Assembly: GCA_964035575.1 (NCBI GenBank)
Contig: OZ037852.1
Coordinates: 62,001 to 126,000, forward strand
DNA length: 64,000 bases
Direction: 5' to 3'
Source: Rhynchopus sp. YZ270_cl-10
Taxonomy: Eukaryota > Euglenozoa > Diplonemea > Diplonemida > Diplonemidae
The position numbers and the translations under genes were made by a program. Below are positions 45,039-55,225 of the stretch, one piece after another; positions within the stretch are counted from its first letter, which is position 1, and each line of letters starts with the position of its first letter. The notes beneath the pieces are model-generated. The model saw nothing but the letters and a program-made list of their open reading frames with translations, had not been told where the DNA came from and made no database searches.

Positions 45039-46879
45039 AATTTTTTTGTGGGAAAATTCACGAACAAAGCTCATTTGGTTGAACATAAAAAATAAAGGGG
45101 GGGAAAGGCAGACAACTCATATTGGAGGTTTGGAGAGAGAAAAGTACAACAAAAAACACACAAATGAAACTTTATTCTTAAATTTTGTGGTTTTTTGTTA
45201 AATAAAAAATGTGTCTTTTGGTTAATCAAACCTATTCCAAACAAAAAGGCCTGCCTTTTCCCCCAAAATGTTGCAAAACCCAAAAGAGGCAATAAAACTT
45301 TTGCTAAGATTTTTTTTTTTCAATTTGCTTTTCAGTGCTTAAAAATCTTTTAACAAAAGTTGTACACACTATTTCGTATCGGGTACGAGGAGGGGGGGTG
45401 TAGGGGGGGAAAATGGGTAAATATGCATACAATATCTTCAAAGTAATAGTGAACAGATGGAAGAAAAAAAAATGCAAAACAGAAGTGCAGGAGAAGCGGG
45501 CAAACCATGTTTACACTGAAGTTAGAGCCCAAAAAAATCACATAAAGCAACACACACAGACTGAATAGTATCCCCCGCTGTTTATTCATCTGATTTAAAA
45601 AAAAACACACACACAACAAGGGTTGTCGCTCTCAAACTCTGCAAAAAAAGAACAAAACCGAAAAAGCATTTCTATTTTTTCCATCCGATCCAAATCAAAA
45701 AAAAAAAAAATTGAAGAAAAATATTTTGCCACTGCCGTTGACAGCCTCCAAAATAGCGCACAGTTTCCTGTGGTATTCCGTCGCTGCCTTCTGCCAGCCT
45801 AATTACCCTACCGAGATGTATATGCCAATGGATGGACACAGTGATGTATATAGGGATCTTTATGTGGGACCAAATCCCACAAAAAATCGAAAAAAAAAAA
45901 AAAAACTATAGAATTTCGGGATTTTTTGCAATTTTTACCTTACCTTACAGGGCTCTAAGAGGGGTCCCGAAGGGACTCCAGAGCAACGCGACCCCACCAT
46001 GAAGAGGGCGGTCGTCAAGAATCCTAAAAACGAGTCGGGATTCCGCAAAAAGGGGTTCTTTGAGTGACTCGTGGTGTAAAAAGCTAGATTTTTACACCGT
46101 ACCATGAAATTTTTTCGCCTGCGGCGCCATTTTATCTTATTTTTTTTGCTCCGCAAAAAAAAAAAAATACAGCTCCCAATGTCTTCCTTTGTCAGCAGTG
46201 CTGAATTTTTGGGCAAAAAACAAGCTGACCCCGATCTTGAAATCTGGATTCCTGGATAGGACACTAGTTTTCCACACACAAAAACAATGACTGCCTCACA
46301 CAAAACCACCGTTTTGGTGGGTGCTGGCTATATAAAACCCTGCACACAACCACGTGAAAAACCAAAAAAAGAGGGTTTCCCACATATTTCCCCCTTTACT
46401 GCACCACCACCACCCCTATATACATTACTGGATGGACATCTCAAAAAAAAAAAAAAAAAACAAGAAAAATTACGCAAGAAAAACCAAGAAAAAAAAAACA
46501 AGAAAAAAAGAATGCCGTGTTAGAGTAAGAAGTTAGAATACGAAGAAATGTAGAACAGAATTTGCAAAAAAAAAAAACAAAAAAAAAATATGCAAAAGAG
46601 CACAGAAAATAAGGTCTTGTTTTGGTAAAGGAAAATTTTTGGGAAATTTTTCACAGTACAGACGCCTGGAGGCAAAGTACAAAGAGAAAAAAAAATGGGG
46701 CGGAGGGAATTTGCTGGAACAGAGCTGCATCGAATTTTGCGGGTAATTTAAAGGTAAATAAAAAGCATGAACATAATACACATGCACACTTATTGGGGAG
46801 GGAACAACAAAGAATAAAAGGGATGTATCGATGGTGAAACCCTTTACCAGCCTGCGAGAAAAATATTTCAAGTTTTATA

Positions 46880-49505
46880 CATAGCGCTCTAATTAGAGTA
46901 TTAGGGTATAATTAGAGTCTGGGATTTTGGGCCAAGTCAGTTAGAGTCCAGTTAGAGTATAATTAGAGTCGCTTTTCTTCAATTAGACTATAATTAGAGT
47001 GCAGTTAGAGCATAATTAGACTCTAACTACACTCTAATTATAGTCTAATTAGAGTAAAACAACAGGCTTCTTGTAGGTGCAAACGCCGTAAGGAACCGGT
47101 TCCCCTAAGGTTCCTCTGTAGGACCCAGGTGCCCAGATACCCACATAGCTGAAAATAAGACTTGGGGAACCGAGTTCTCAGCCGGACTGGGACACAATAT
47201 GTGAAGGCGCTGTGGTCCGCCTGAAAGCGGGTCGGGGACCCGGTCGCGGGAGGGTGGGGGCCTAGTCCTAGTCCTACTGTACCTAGTACCCAGTACCGGG
47301 ACTCGGCTTATTCTCAGCTATGGGTACCCAGGTACTCAGACCCGCGCAGTGGCACATGCCCTCAAGTGTGAGTGCCCCATACATTAGGGAATGCGATGCA
47401 AAAACTCTATGTGCACCTTCGGTGCAACGCCGCAGACAGGCCAAGCAGCGTTGGACTCAGAGGAATGCCTGCTGTGCAGGTATCAAACATGAGAAACTCC
47501 CAGCAACAAGGGGCGCCTTTTGGCGGGCATTATTGAAGGTGTTTGGGGTGCAAAATTTTCTACAAATGTTGATGCGCGGGTACAGAAGTGGTGTCTTGTT
47601 CTTTCATCTGTAGGAATGTAAATATCAATCGAATTTAACTACCACTAAGGGGTCGAAGGGGTAATCCCAGTATCAAAGGCTGTGTTGACGGGAAATCTAT
47701 AGCGAGCATACGTTCATTTCATCCGAAGAAATACTACTTATGAACCCAGGAGAGATCCAAGCCTCGCGTTGAACAACTACCCGCGATCGACAATACCAAA
47801 GAGAATTCATAACAAAACAACACTGCCCCATACACACTAAATAGCCATGCTTCAAGTGCATGCCCCTGGGCCAAAATGCCTGTGCTAAAATAGCTATTTC
47901 CCTCCCTCCCATAGGTCCCGAGGGATCCCAGAGGGAAAATAAAAAATGCAGCGAGGGCCGAAGGCCCGAGGCATTTTTTGTTTTCCCGAGGGGTTCCCGA
48001 GGGGCCTTGGGAGGGAGGGATGAGGCTTTACCTCCCGACTAGGCACTTTCCCGAGCGTTAAAATGCAAAAAAGTGCTATTTTCCCCCCCCGGAAAGTGAT
48101 TTCCCGGGGAGATCACTTTCCCAAAGGGAAAGTAACCAGTTGGTAAATATGTGGTGCTCAAAACATCAAAATTTTTCGGTTTGTTGCATTTTTGGGCCCA
48201 TGTGACAGGGCTTCCCACAGGGGGGACCAGGGGGGACCACTGGTCCCCCTGGGGAAAAAAGAAAAAAATAAGGGGGGACCAGGGGGGACCAGCCTGCCGT
48301 TGAGTGTTCCGAGGCTGCCTATTAGGAATTTTCCACATTTTTTTTAAACTTTTCCTACCCTCCCGTCGCCGCGCATCCAAATACAGGCAACTAACAGGGG
48401 GAAAAGATGGCACCAAAAAAGTCCTCCGGACCAAGACAGATTTCCATAATGGAATTTGCAAAGCGACCGGCGGAGTCCCAAGTTATCTGCTCAGGCCTTA
48501 TTTCGCCACGCTGCATGCTTCCTTTTCCTTCGGCGTTTGACCAATTGAGTCGCGTTCTGGCTGTGACGGGGTCACTTTGTTCATGAGGCATACTCGTGGT
48601 TCTTTGCAACCGCTATTTTCTGCCTCTTCGGGGCCAAGGAAAAAAGTAGCGTACCGTGCGCCTGCGGCGCAAGATTGCAAGCCACCCATGACATAGTTTG
48701 GCTGTAAAATAGTGCAATTTTAAGCACAATATTTTGAAATGCTGCGTACCGTGGCTTCGCCAACAACTTTCGTCCCCTACTAGGAAATGTCTGCAAAGGT
48801 GGGGAACGTGAGATGATATGCAATATGCGAGTGAATGCAGCAGTTTTAACGGTTTACCGGGACATTTTCGCCGGAGGCGAAAAAAAAGATTTTTGACCGC
48901 TTAAAGTGCGTAGAGGCGCGTAACGTAATGTAGCGTCAGCGTTAGTACTACACACCACACACAACAAGGCGCGAAAAAAAAATTTTTTTCACCTTTTTTT
49001 GGCTGGTCCCCCTGGGAAGCCAAAACCCCAGATCCTGCGGGAAGCCCTGATGTGAGCCCAAAAAAAAAATTTTTTTTTGGCTGAAAATTGTCTTTGCCAA
49101 AAAAAAATTTTTTTGCGGAAAGTAAACTCCCTGGGGTCCGGCCAGGGAGGGAGGGAAAGTGCTAGGGAGGGAGGGAAAGGCAATAAGACCACCCACAAGG
49201 AGTGTGAATTGTGCACTGGTTTTCTGGGGGAACAAACAATATTTTCTTGTGTCTGGTTCTCTGCAAGCAGAGAACAGACTTTCTGGATTACAAAGTCGAA
49301 TTTCTTGCACTAGCTATGCCCCCTGGGTTGATGGCTATAGCATTGATTGATGTGCCCCTCTTTATTGACCCTCTTATAGGACTCTAATTAGACTCTAATT
49401 AGAGTCCAGTTAGAGTATTAGAGTTCAGTTAGAGTTTTAAAGACTCTAATTATACTCGAACTGCCGACTCTAATTATCTAGTTAGAGTCTAATTGGAGCG
49501 CTATG
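46880..49505. mobile_element. 2.6-kb TIR element with CTAATTAGAGT-rich ends
   Basis: The ends CATAGCGCTC (46880) and GAGCGCTATG (ending 49505) are inverted, with TA on both outer sides. The match extends a few bases further out (TTTATA), so the exact end and target duplication are uncertain. About 180 bp at the left and 130 bp at the right are packed with TTAGAGT and CTAATTAGAGT-like motifs in both directions. The interior is GC-richer. It has an inverted pair around 47126-47330, CCAGGGGGGACC/GGTCCCCCTGG hairpins near 48220-48260, and an 85-bp segment (48497-48590) plus the GCGTACCGTG block (48644-48763), both also found in the element at 30454-32819. No transposase is recognised. Confidence 0.75.
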
Positions 49506-49507
49506 TA

Positions 49508-50373
49508 TAAAGTTTAAAAACTTTTAACGAAGGTGACGGATAAAGGTTTGCCACACAAAATAGAATCCAATTTTGTTGAACAAAAAAAAGAAAAAGGTGT
49601 AATGGATACAAACGGAAAAACATACTGCAACCAGCACCGTCGATGTCTCTCAACAAACTGCTCTTTTGTTTATGTCAAACAATGGTGAATTTTTTGCGGA
49701 GACACAAAGACGCGAGCTATTCCCACCATGCATTATGCTCTGTTGTATTCATGGGTGCAGAAAAGGTTTCGCACCGTCTTGGTTTTAATTAAAAAATGTG
49801 ATGGAAAATCAAATGACAAAAAAAAGGTTGAAAGATGAGTATTCCTCGGAATACACATCTTCACGCAAAGTAATAGGGGTTTTGTCTGCACCAAAAAAAC
49901 AGACGTTTGTTTTTACGAAATGGAAGTTTGTTTTTATTTTTTCAAAAATGCACGCTTGACACTCAAAAAGAAAAGCAATTTTAACAAAGTGGAAGATTTT
50001 TTTTTTTTTTTTGGAGGAAAAAAGGGAGGGCGAGATAAGATAAGTGAAGGTGGATTAGACCGAATTTCTAATTAAAAAAAAATGGAGGGGGGAAAGGAGG
50101 AAAAGAGGAAGACAAGAAATAAATAAAACAGAAGAAAAGAGAGGAAGCAGCCCGAAAGCAACACCGACCCTTGGTTCCAGGAGTCCACAACAGGGGGCTA
50201 ATATTTTAATGTTTCCTTCTAATAAAGAAAGAACACAACGTTTCACCAACCCTGATCCCGCAGACAATAACGCAAACCAAGGAGTGCGGCACTGTTGCGA
50301 CCTAAGTACCTCCCATTTCCTTCCTTTTTTTTCCCTTTACCTTCCCCTTTTACCCTTTGCTCCCACCATAATC
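49508..50373. other. AT-rich spacer with a perfect hairpin
   Basis: 866 bp, no gene. The hairpin at 49831-49862 has AAGATG/CATCTT and TATTCC/GGAATA stems, both fully paired. A TTATTATTT-like T run lies at about 49995. Confidence 0.6.
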
Positions 50374-51426
50374 TTAGATGGTCATGACATAATGGCTACG
50401 GGAAGGTTTCGCCATGGATAGACCTCCGGACTGCAGTCCGCATCTCACATAGCTGTTCTGTGCACGTGATGTGACCAACTCCCGCATTTTCTGCGACACT
50501 GTTGCGGAAAGCTGTGCTGCTGTCGCACCACCCTTCGCTTTGCGAGCCGTCTCAGCGTCAGCACCCTTCTCTAAGAGGGCTTCGACGACGCGGGGAAGGT
50601 TCAGCTCAATTGCGACGATGAGAGGAACGTCGCTGCCGTGGGGGACAGAGGAGTCGGGGCGCGCACCGTGGCGGATCAGATCTTCGATGATGGTAGCCTC
50701 GGAGATGGCGCCGTGTGCGTATCCGGACAGCGCGAGGTGGAGGGGCGACGCACTGCGCACAGCAGCGTTGGGGTCGGCACCATGCTCCAGCAGGTCCCTC
50801 GCCATGCCTGGGTACCCAAAGGAGATGGCCGCAGTGAGGGGCGGGAAGGTGGTGTTCGAGCTGCTCTGAAACTTCGCCGCAAGGTTCGCGTCTGCGCCGT
50901 TCTCGAGAAGGACCTGGAGGACACGTCTGCTTCCGCTGCGGACTGCGGCGATGAGCGGGCTGACGCCTTCGTCTGTCAGCGCATCAACGTCGATGGAGAC
51001 ATCGTTGTGTGCAAACACCGCGCGCATCGTTTCTGCGTTGTTCCTGAGTGCGAGGAAGACGAAGAGCCCTGCGTGGGGAATACGGCGCGTGGCAAGGAGC
51101 TGGCACATCGTCTCGTGGTCGTCCTTGCTCGCGTCGATCAGCTCCTCCTCGGTGAGGTGGAACCCGCGGGCACGAAGCTTCGACGCAGCCAGCTTCTCAG
51201 GAGCAGCGACCACAGCAACGACGTCGCTGCACGCAATCCCAACACTGCTCACAGGCGCCTCTAGCTCCTCCCCAAGCAGGTCCACACCGTTCCACATAAG
51301 CGACACCCCATCCACCCCCACACCTGCCTCCTCGCCGATCCGCCCGCACAGCGCCCCCAGGCTCTCCTCGTCCCCGACACTCACCGGGCACGGTGCGCAG
51401 CCCTCAACTTCGACCCAAACCTCCAT
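50374..51426 (-). CDS. Ankyrin-repeat protein with ubiquitin-like N-terminus
   Basis: 350 residues, one exon, ATG at 51426. Residues 1-75 (MEVWVEVEGCAPCPVSVGDE .. WNGVDLLGEELEAPVSSVGI) have the strand pattern of a ubiquitin-like fold, a moderately confident reading. From about 85 there are five or six ankyrin repeats, the clearest being GVSPLIAAVRSGSRRVLQVL, FPPLTAAISFGYPGMARDLL, ASPLHLALSGYAHG and VPLIVAIELNLPRVVEALL, each with LL..GAD turns. The C-terminal 40 residues are polar. Such proteins usually act as scaffolds, possibly in ubiquitin or degradation pathways. No enzyme domain is present. No intron is needed. Confidence 0.88.
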   Translation of the reverse strand: MEVWVEVEGCAPCPVSVGDEESLGALCGRIGEEAGVGVDGVSLMWNGVDLLGEELEAPVSSVGIACSDVVAVVAAPEKLAASKLRARGFHLTEEELIDASKDDHETMCQLLATRRIPHAGLFVFLALRNNAETMRAVFAHNDVSIDVDALTDEGVSPLIAAVRSGSRRVLQVLLENGADANLAAKFQSSSNTTFPPLTAAISFGYPGMARDLLEHGADPNAAVRSASPLHLALSGYAHGAISEATIIEDLIRHGARPDSSVPHGSDVPLIVAIELNLPRVVEALLEKGADAETARKAKGGATAAQLSATVSQKMRELVTSRAQNSYVRCGLQSGGLSMAKPSRSHYVMTI

Positions 51427-53387
51427 TGTGTTTTGTTGTTGTTGTTTTCGTGTAACCCTCAGTGGGCTGCAGGGGTGGTGGTCGAGAGGGGAAGGGGGGG
51501 CTAAGTGTGAAGACTCGCTCTTTAGCAGGTAGGCACCCCAGGTACCCTAGGTACCTCATGCATGGTCCGCTGAAAATGAAAGTGCCGGGTATAAGCCAGA
51601 ACAGCCTTGCAAGGCCACCCTATGAAGGGGTGTTTCGAGATCCTCTAGCAGAAAGCGCCACTACGCTACACTCCATAGCCTCTTGAGGGTGGAAGAGACG
51701 GAGCAGTGTGTTGCAAGGGGGTAGGGTTGAGGGAGGTTGAGGGAGATACAAAATGCACGTTGTTTGTATTATTTGGAAGAAAACGTAGGTTTTTTAAGGG
51801 GAGGAACGAGGTAGAGAGAGTAAGAGAGAGAGGGGTCCCAGGTGGGGAAGGTGAACTGGAAAAGTGGAAAAGGCGTCTCAGGACGCAGGCACTGAAAAGA
51901 AGAAAAAAGAGAACAATTGAGTAGGCGCTGAACCTAAGCCGCTCTCGTGCAGGAGCAAATTGTCGACCAAAAATGGTAGTTGATGCACCTCTGACTGACC
52001 CACGTACGATGCAGTCATGGATGAAAGCGCAACTACCCTAACAACAGAAGATTGTACACAGGAAACCTAATGGCTTGCCCGTACCGTAGTGAACGGGGGC
52101 GGAGATAACCACCCGGTGGGACTGCGACCCACCGCTGAAGAGTTGTGAGCGTACAGGTGTTTCCGTTCGCTTCACCCAACTCCAAACCAAAAAATGAAGA
52201 AGAAAAAAACGCCCTCTTGCAGTGTAACTGTTACAGCACCGTGGCTTCGACCGCCGTTTCTTTTTGTAAATGTACTCAGGTTACTGATAAGACACCCCAC
52301 TACGGCTTGTGGAACACACCGTCACTATATTATTCGGCTGCATAATGCCTCAGGGTGTGGGACAGGCGAGTTTTCGCCTAAACTATTATCATTGACTACC
52401 CAGGCCAGGGGCGTTTTTTTGCTTTTTTTTTTTTAGCACAGAAAAAACAACTTGAAGGTGAAGAATGCATGAGCCTCACGGACACACATCTTAAGGGAAG
52501 AAAGAGTAATGAGAAATTGAGCAAGGCACCGACTGATAGGTTCAAGGACAAAAGCAAAAAATACCGAATGTGCCTCTCGTATACACATAATATTATATCC
52601 AAAAAGCAAAGGCAATCTGAAGCAACACCTTGATGGGCATTTCTCCCTTAGGAATTACCCACATTTGCTTTCAAAACACACATGTTAGGGCCATATTCTG
52701 CGCAAGAATTTACCCCTATTAGTTATCCAGCACACACACATTCCCTCTCGAACAGAGACAAAGGCAAGCACAACTAGAGCGTTGAGAAGAAGAAAAGTGG
52801 TAAAATAAGTTGCTTTTTGGCAACCAAAGCCTCGTAGTGTTGCTTCTTGGCTACCTAAAAAAAATTCCAAAAAGAAAAAGTGAAGTTGAGAACCGTGCAC
52901 CTGACACTTCAATAGGTATCTGGGGATGTATGCAAACAAACCCCTGGCCCGGCTCCGAGGAGAAGGAGATTGCTTTGTAGCTGATGAGCTTGCGCCACCA
53001 AGGCTACGGTTGTCTCCTCACTAAAAAAGAAAAGCAAAAAAACAGAGAGGAAAACTGTTAACTGAACCGTAACATACCACATAGGCATGGAAATGCCTTT
53101 TCTTTGCCCCCCCACAAACAAAGGGAGGGAAAACAACACCACAAACACGTTAACGCGCCACTAATCATTTTTTTTTCTCGATAAAATATAAACTGGGCAG
53201 TCGTTCTTCCACGAAGACCTTTTTTTCAGTTCTCATTTTATCCACTCTTCTCTCCTCTTGATAACCTATTGGTCCGTCGTGCAGACTATAGATTATCAGA
53301 AAACACTCAGATTTTTTTCCTTCCCGAAAACATTTCTCTTACGCTCAACGCCACTGACAATATTACAAACACCCCGAGACTAGACGA
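51427..53387. other. Gene-free spacer with several small hairpins
   Basis: About 2 kb. Hairpins occur at 51928-51957 (CTGAACCTAAGCCGC..), 52455-52492 (AAGGTGAAG..CACATCTT, altered inner part) and 52818-52857 (CCAAAGCC .. GCTTCTTGG, then an A-rich tail). A piece of the 26643 repeat is at 51977-52032. A phrase GGCCATATTCTGCGCAAGAA at 52689 resembles 24378. No coding frame is supported. Confidence 0.6.
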
Positions 53388-54953
53388 TCACTTTCGAGAC
53401 CGTCTTCCAACGGAGGGGAGGAAGGCGTTGAGGCGGGCGGTGGCACCAACCCGCCCCCTGGGGTTCACGCCTGCAGAGGAGCGTCGGGGCTGCGAGGCTG
53501 CGGGAGGGTGCACGGTGGCAGTCTGTGCGAGCACCGTCACAGACTTGGAGCGTGGCTGCAGGGGCTTGCCGGCGGCGTAGGCAGCATCTGCCGTCTCCTC
53601 CTGCACCTCGGCGTCCCCCTCAGGTGCGTTGGCCTGCTCCCGCAGCTTCATCTTGCGTATAAGAAGCTTCGACTTATGGAGTGCCTGGATCTCTCGCTTC
53701 TTGATCTCGCCAACAATGCTCCGCATGGACGAGTCTTTGTCGTTTGAGGACTGTGCCAGCGTCTTCGCATGCTCAGCACACTCAGGGGAGAACGGGAAGC
53801 ACAACTCAAAGTCGCCGCGTGGGCTGTCTTGCACCTCAGCCTGCATGTCCTTCGCTGCAGTGACAATGCGAGAGACACGTTGACGGCGCTTGCGTGCCGT
53901 GGCCTTAGGGCTGGTAGTCGCAACAACGGGTGCCTCCTCAACAGGTTCGGGGATGTTGAGTGTCTCAATCATATCGCGGACGAGAGGAACCTTGACACGC
54001 TCGTCGACAGGGCCGTCGACGTGGAGTGCAGGAGAAAAGTTGACCTCCAGCAACCACGGCTTCCACTGGTCATCAATGAGTAGGTCAAATCCGTACAATT
54101 CAAAGCAAGCCGCCAGGCTCGGGACAGACCCGCATATGGAGAGCAGCGTCATGTTGACAACAGTTTCGATGCGTGCCCACAACACCTTCATGCAGTAGCC
54201 ACGCTGCTCGAGCCAGGAGAGGAAGCGTGGCGCGTCCCATTTGCAGCCCTCGCCGATGCCTTCCTTCTCGGAGTGGCAACCAGGCGCAAAGCGGTTGAGG
54301 GATGTGTTGGTGAGGTGCGAGCAGACGTTCGTCAGGTCTGATATGTCGTACTTCTCTGTGCCAAAGCGGACGAGGAAGTTGCGGTAGATGTGCACCCGCA
54401 GCGGCTTGAAGCTTGTCACCAGCACGTACACACGCAGGTCAAACTTATATCCAGACAGCAGCAGGGGCCGGTCCACGTACGACTGCACCACAGACGGGCA
54501 GTCATACGAAAGCTGTCCAATGTCCTGGAACACGAAGATCTTGCGCCCACGGGACAGCTCGGAAGGCTTGCAGATCCACGTTGTCGAGCCGCCCTCCTCG
54601 CGTGCGTCTGCAAAGGCCTGGCAGAACTTCACGTACTCACCAGGCAAGATGTACGACGGCGGCAGCACGTCACACACCTGCCCGTGCACACCCTTCATGC
54701 GCTTGAGATTTCGCAGCAGTGTGTCCTTCTTTGTGATCTCGGAGCTCTTTGCGAAGTGGTTTAAGCGCTGTCGTGGGTACTTTGCGCTGTTGAGCTGGCT
54801 CAGCGTGAAGCGTGCGCTTTTCCACCACAGGCTGTAGGGCGGCTGTTCACTTGGCGCCTTTTCCTCGTCGTACTCAAGCCATCCCTTCTGCGCTAAATAC
54901 GTCCGCAAAACTGGCGGAACCTTTTCAGGGTCATATCTTAATACGTGCGGCAT
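53388..54953 (-). CDS. TTLL2: TTLL2-like tubulin polyglutamylase
   Basis: 521 residues in a single exon, ATG at 54953. The tubulin-tyrosine-ligase-like ATP-grasp domain covers about residues 40-345: NHFAKSSEITKKD, WICKPSELSRGRKIF, YKFDLRVYVLVTS, SHLTNTSLNRFAPG, CFELYGFDLLIDDQWKPWLL and EVNFSPAL, in family order. The ATP and metal residues (K of CKP, D of FDLRVY, E and N of LEVN) are all present. Order and wording resemble TTLL2 most closely, but paralogue assignment by eye is tentative. The tail (about 350-521) is basic and low complexity. Family members add glutamates to tubulin tails in cilia. The neighbour CFAP100 is an axonemal gene on the same strand. Confidence 0.92.
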   Translation of the reverse strand: MPHVLRYDPEKVPPVLRTYLAQKGWLEYDEEKAPSEQPPYSLWWKSARFTLSQLNSAKYPRQRLNHFAKSSEITKKDTLLRNLKRMKGVHGQVCDVLPPSYILPGEYVKFCQAFADAREEGGSTTWICKPSELSRGRKIFVFQDIGQLSYDCPSVVQSYVDRPLLLSGYKFDLRVYVLVTSFKPLRVHIYRNFLVRFGTEKYDISDLTNVCSHLTNTSLNRFAPGCHSEKEGIGEGCKWDAPRFLSWLEQRGYCMKVLWARIETVVNMTLLSICGSVPSLAACFELYGFDLLIDDQWKPWLLEVNFSPALHVDGPVDERVKVPLVRDMIETLNIPEPVEEAPVVATTSPKATARKRRQRVSRIVTAAKDMQAEVQDSPRGDFELCFPFSPECAEHAKTLAQSSNDKDSSMRSIVGEIKKREIQALHKSKLLIRKMKLREQANAPEGDAEVQEETADAAYAAGKPLQPRSKSVTVLAQTATVHPPAASQPRRSSAGVNPRGRVGATARLNAFLPSVGRRSRK

Positions 54954-55225
54954 ACAAAAGCAAGGACAAAATATTTAAATGCAAAGCAACACAAAGATGG
55001 GGGGGGGAGGGGAAGGGGGCAGAGGAAGGGCAGAGGGAAGAAATCTGTAATGAGTGTTTTCTTGAGAAAAATTGCCTAAAGTGGATGTGGGGAAAAAAAG
55101 GGTGCTTTACTGTCTTGGTGATTTGTCTTTTTTTGCCTTTTTTTTAATCGTCGGGTCTTGGAAAAAACCCTCCGCCACTTCACCCACACCCCACGACCCC
55201 ACCCCCACCCCCTTTCACCTTCGCC

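Larger units (their letters stand above)
41765..46877. other. 5.1-kb AT-rich gene-free region
   Basis: No coding frame is supported. It holds the densest set of small hairpins (42261, 42431, 43790, 44066, 44297), a 53-nt SINE-head copy at 44986-45038 with a degenerate relative at 43490-43545, and long A and T runs (45690, 45890, 46445, 46570). A short GC-rich patch TTCGCCTGCGGCGCC lies at about 46118. Confidence 0.6.

Noticed and set aside
47320-47613. 97-codon frame inside the 2.6-kb TIR element as a transposase fragment
   Set aside because: No DDE-type motif or family resemblance is visible.
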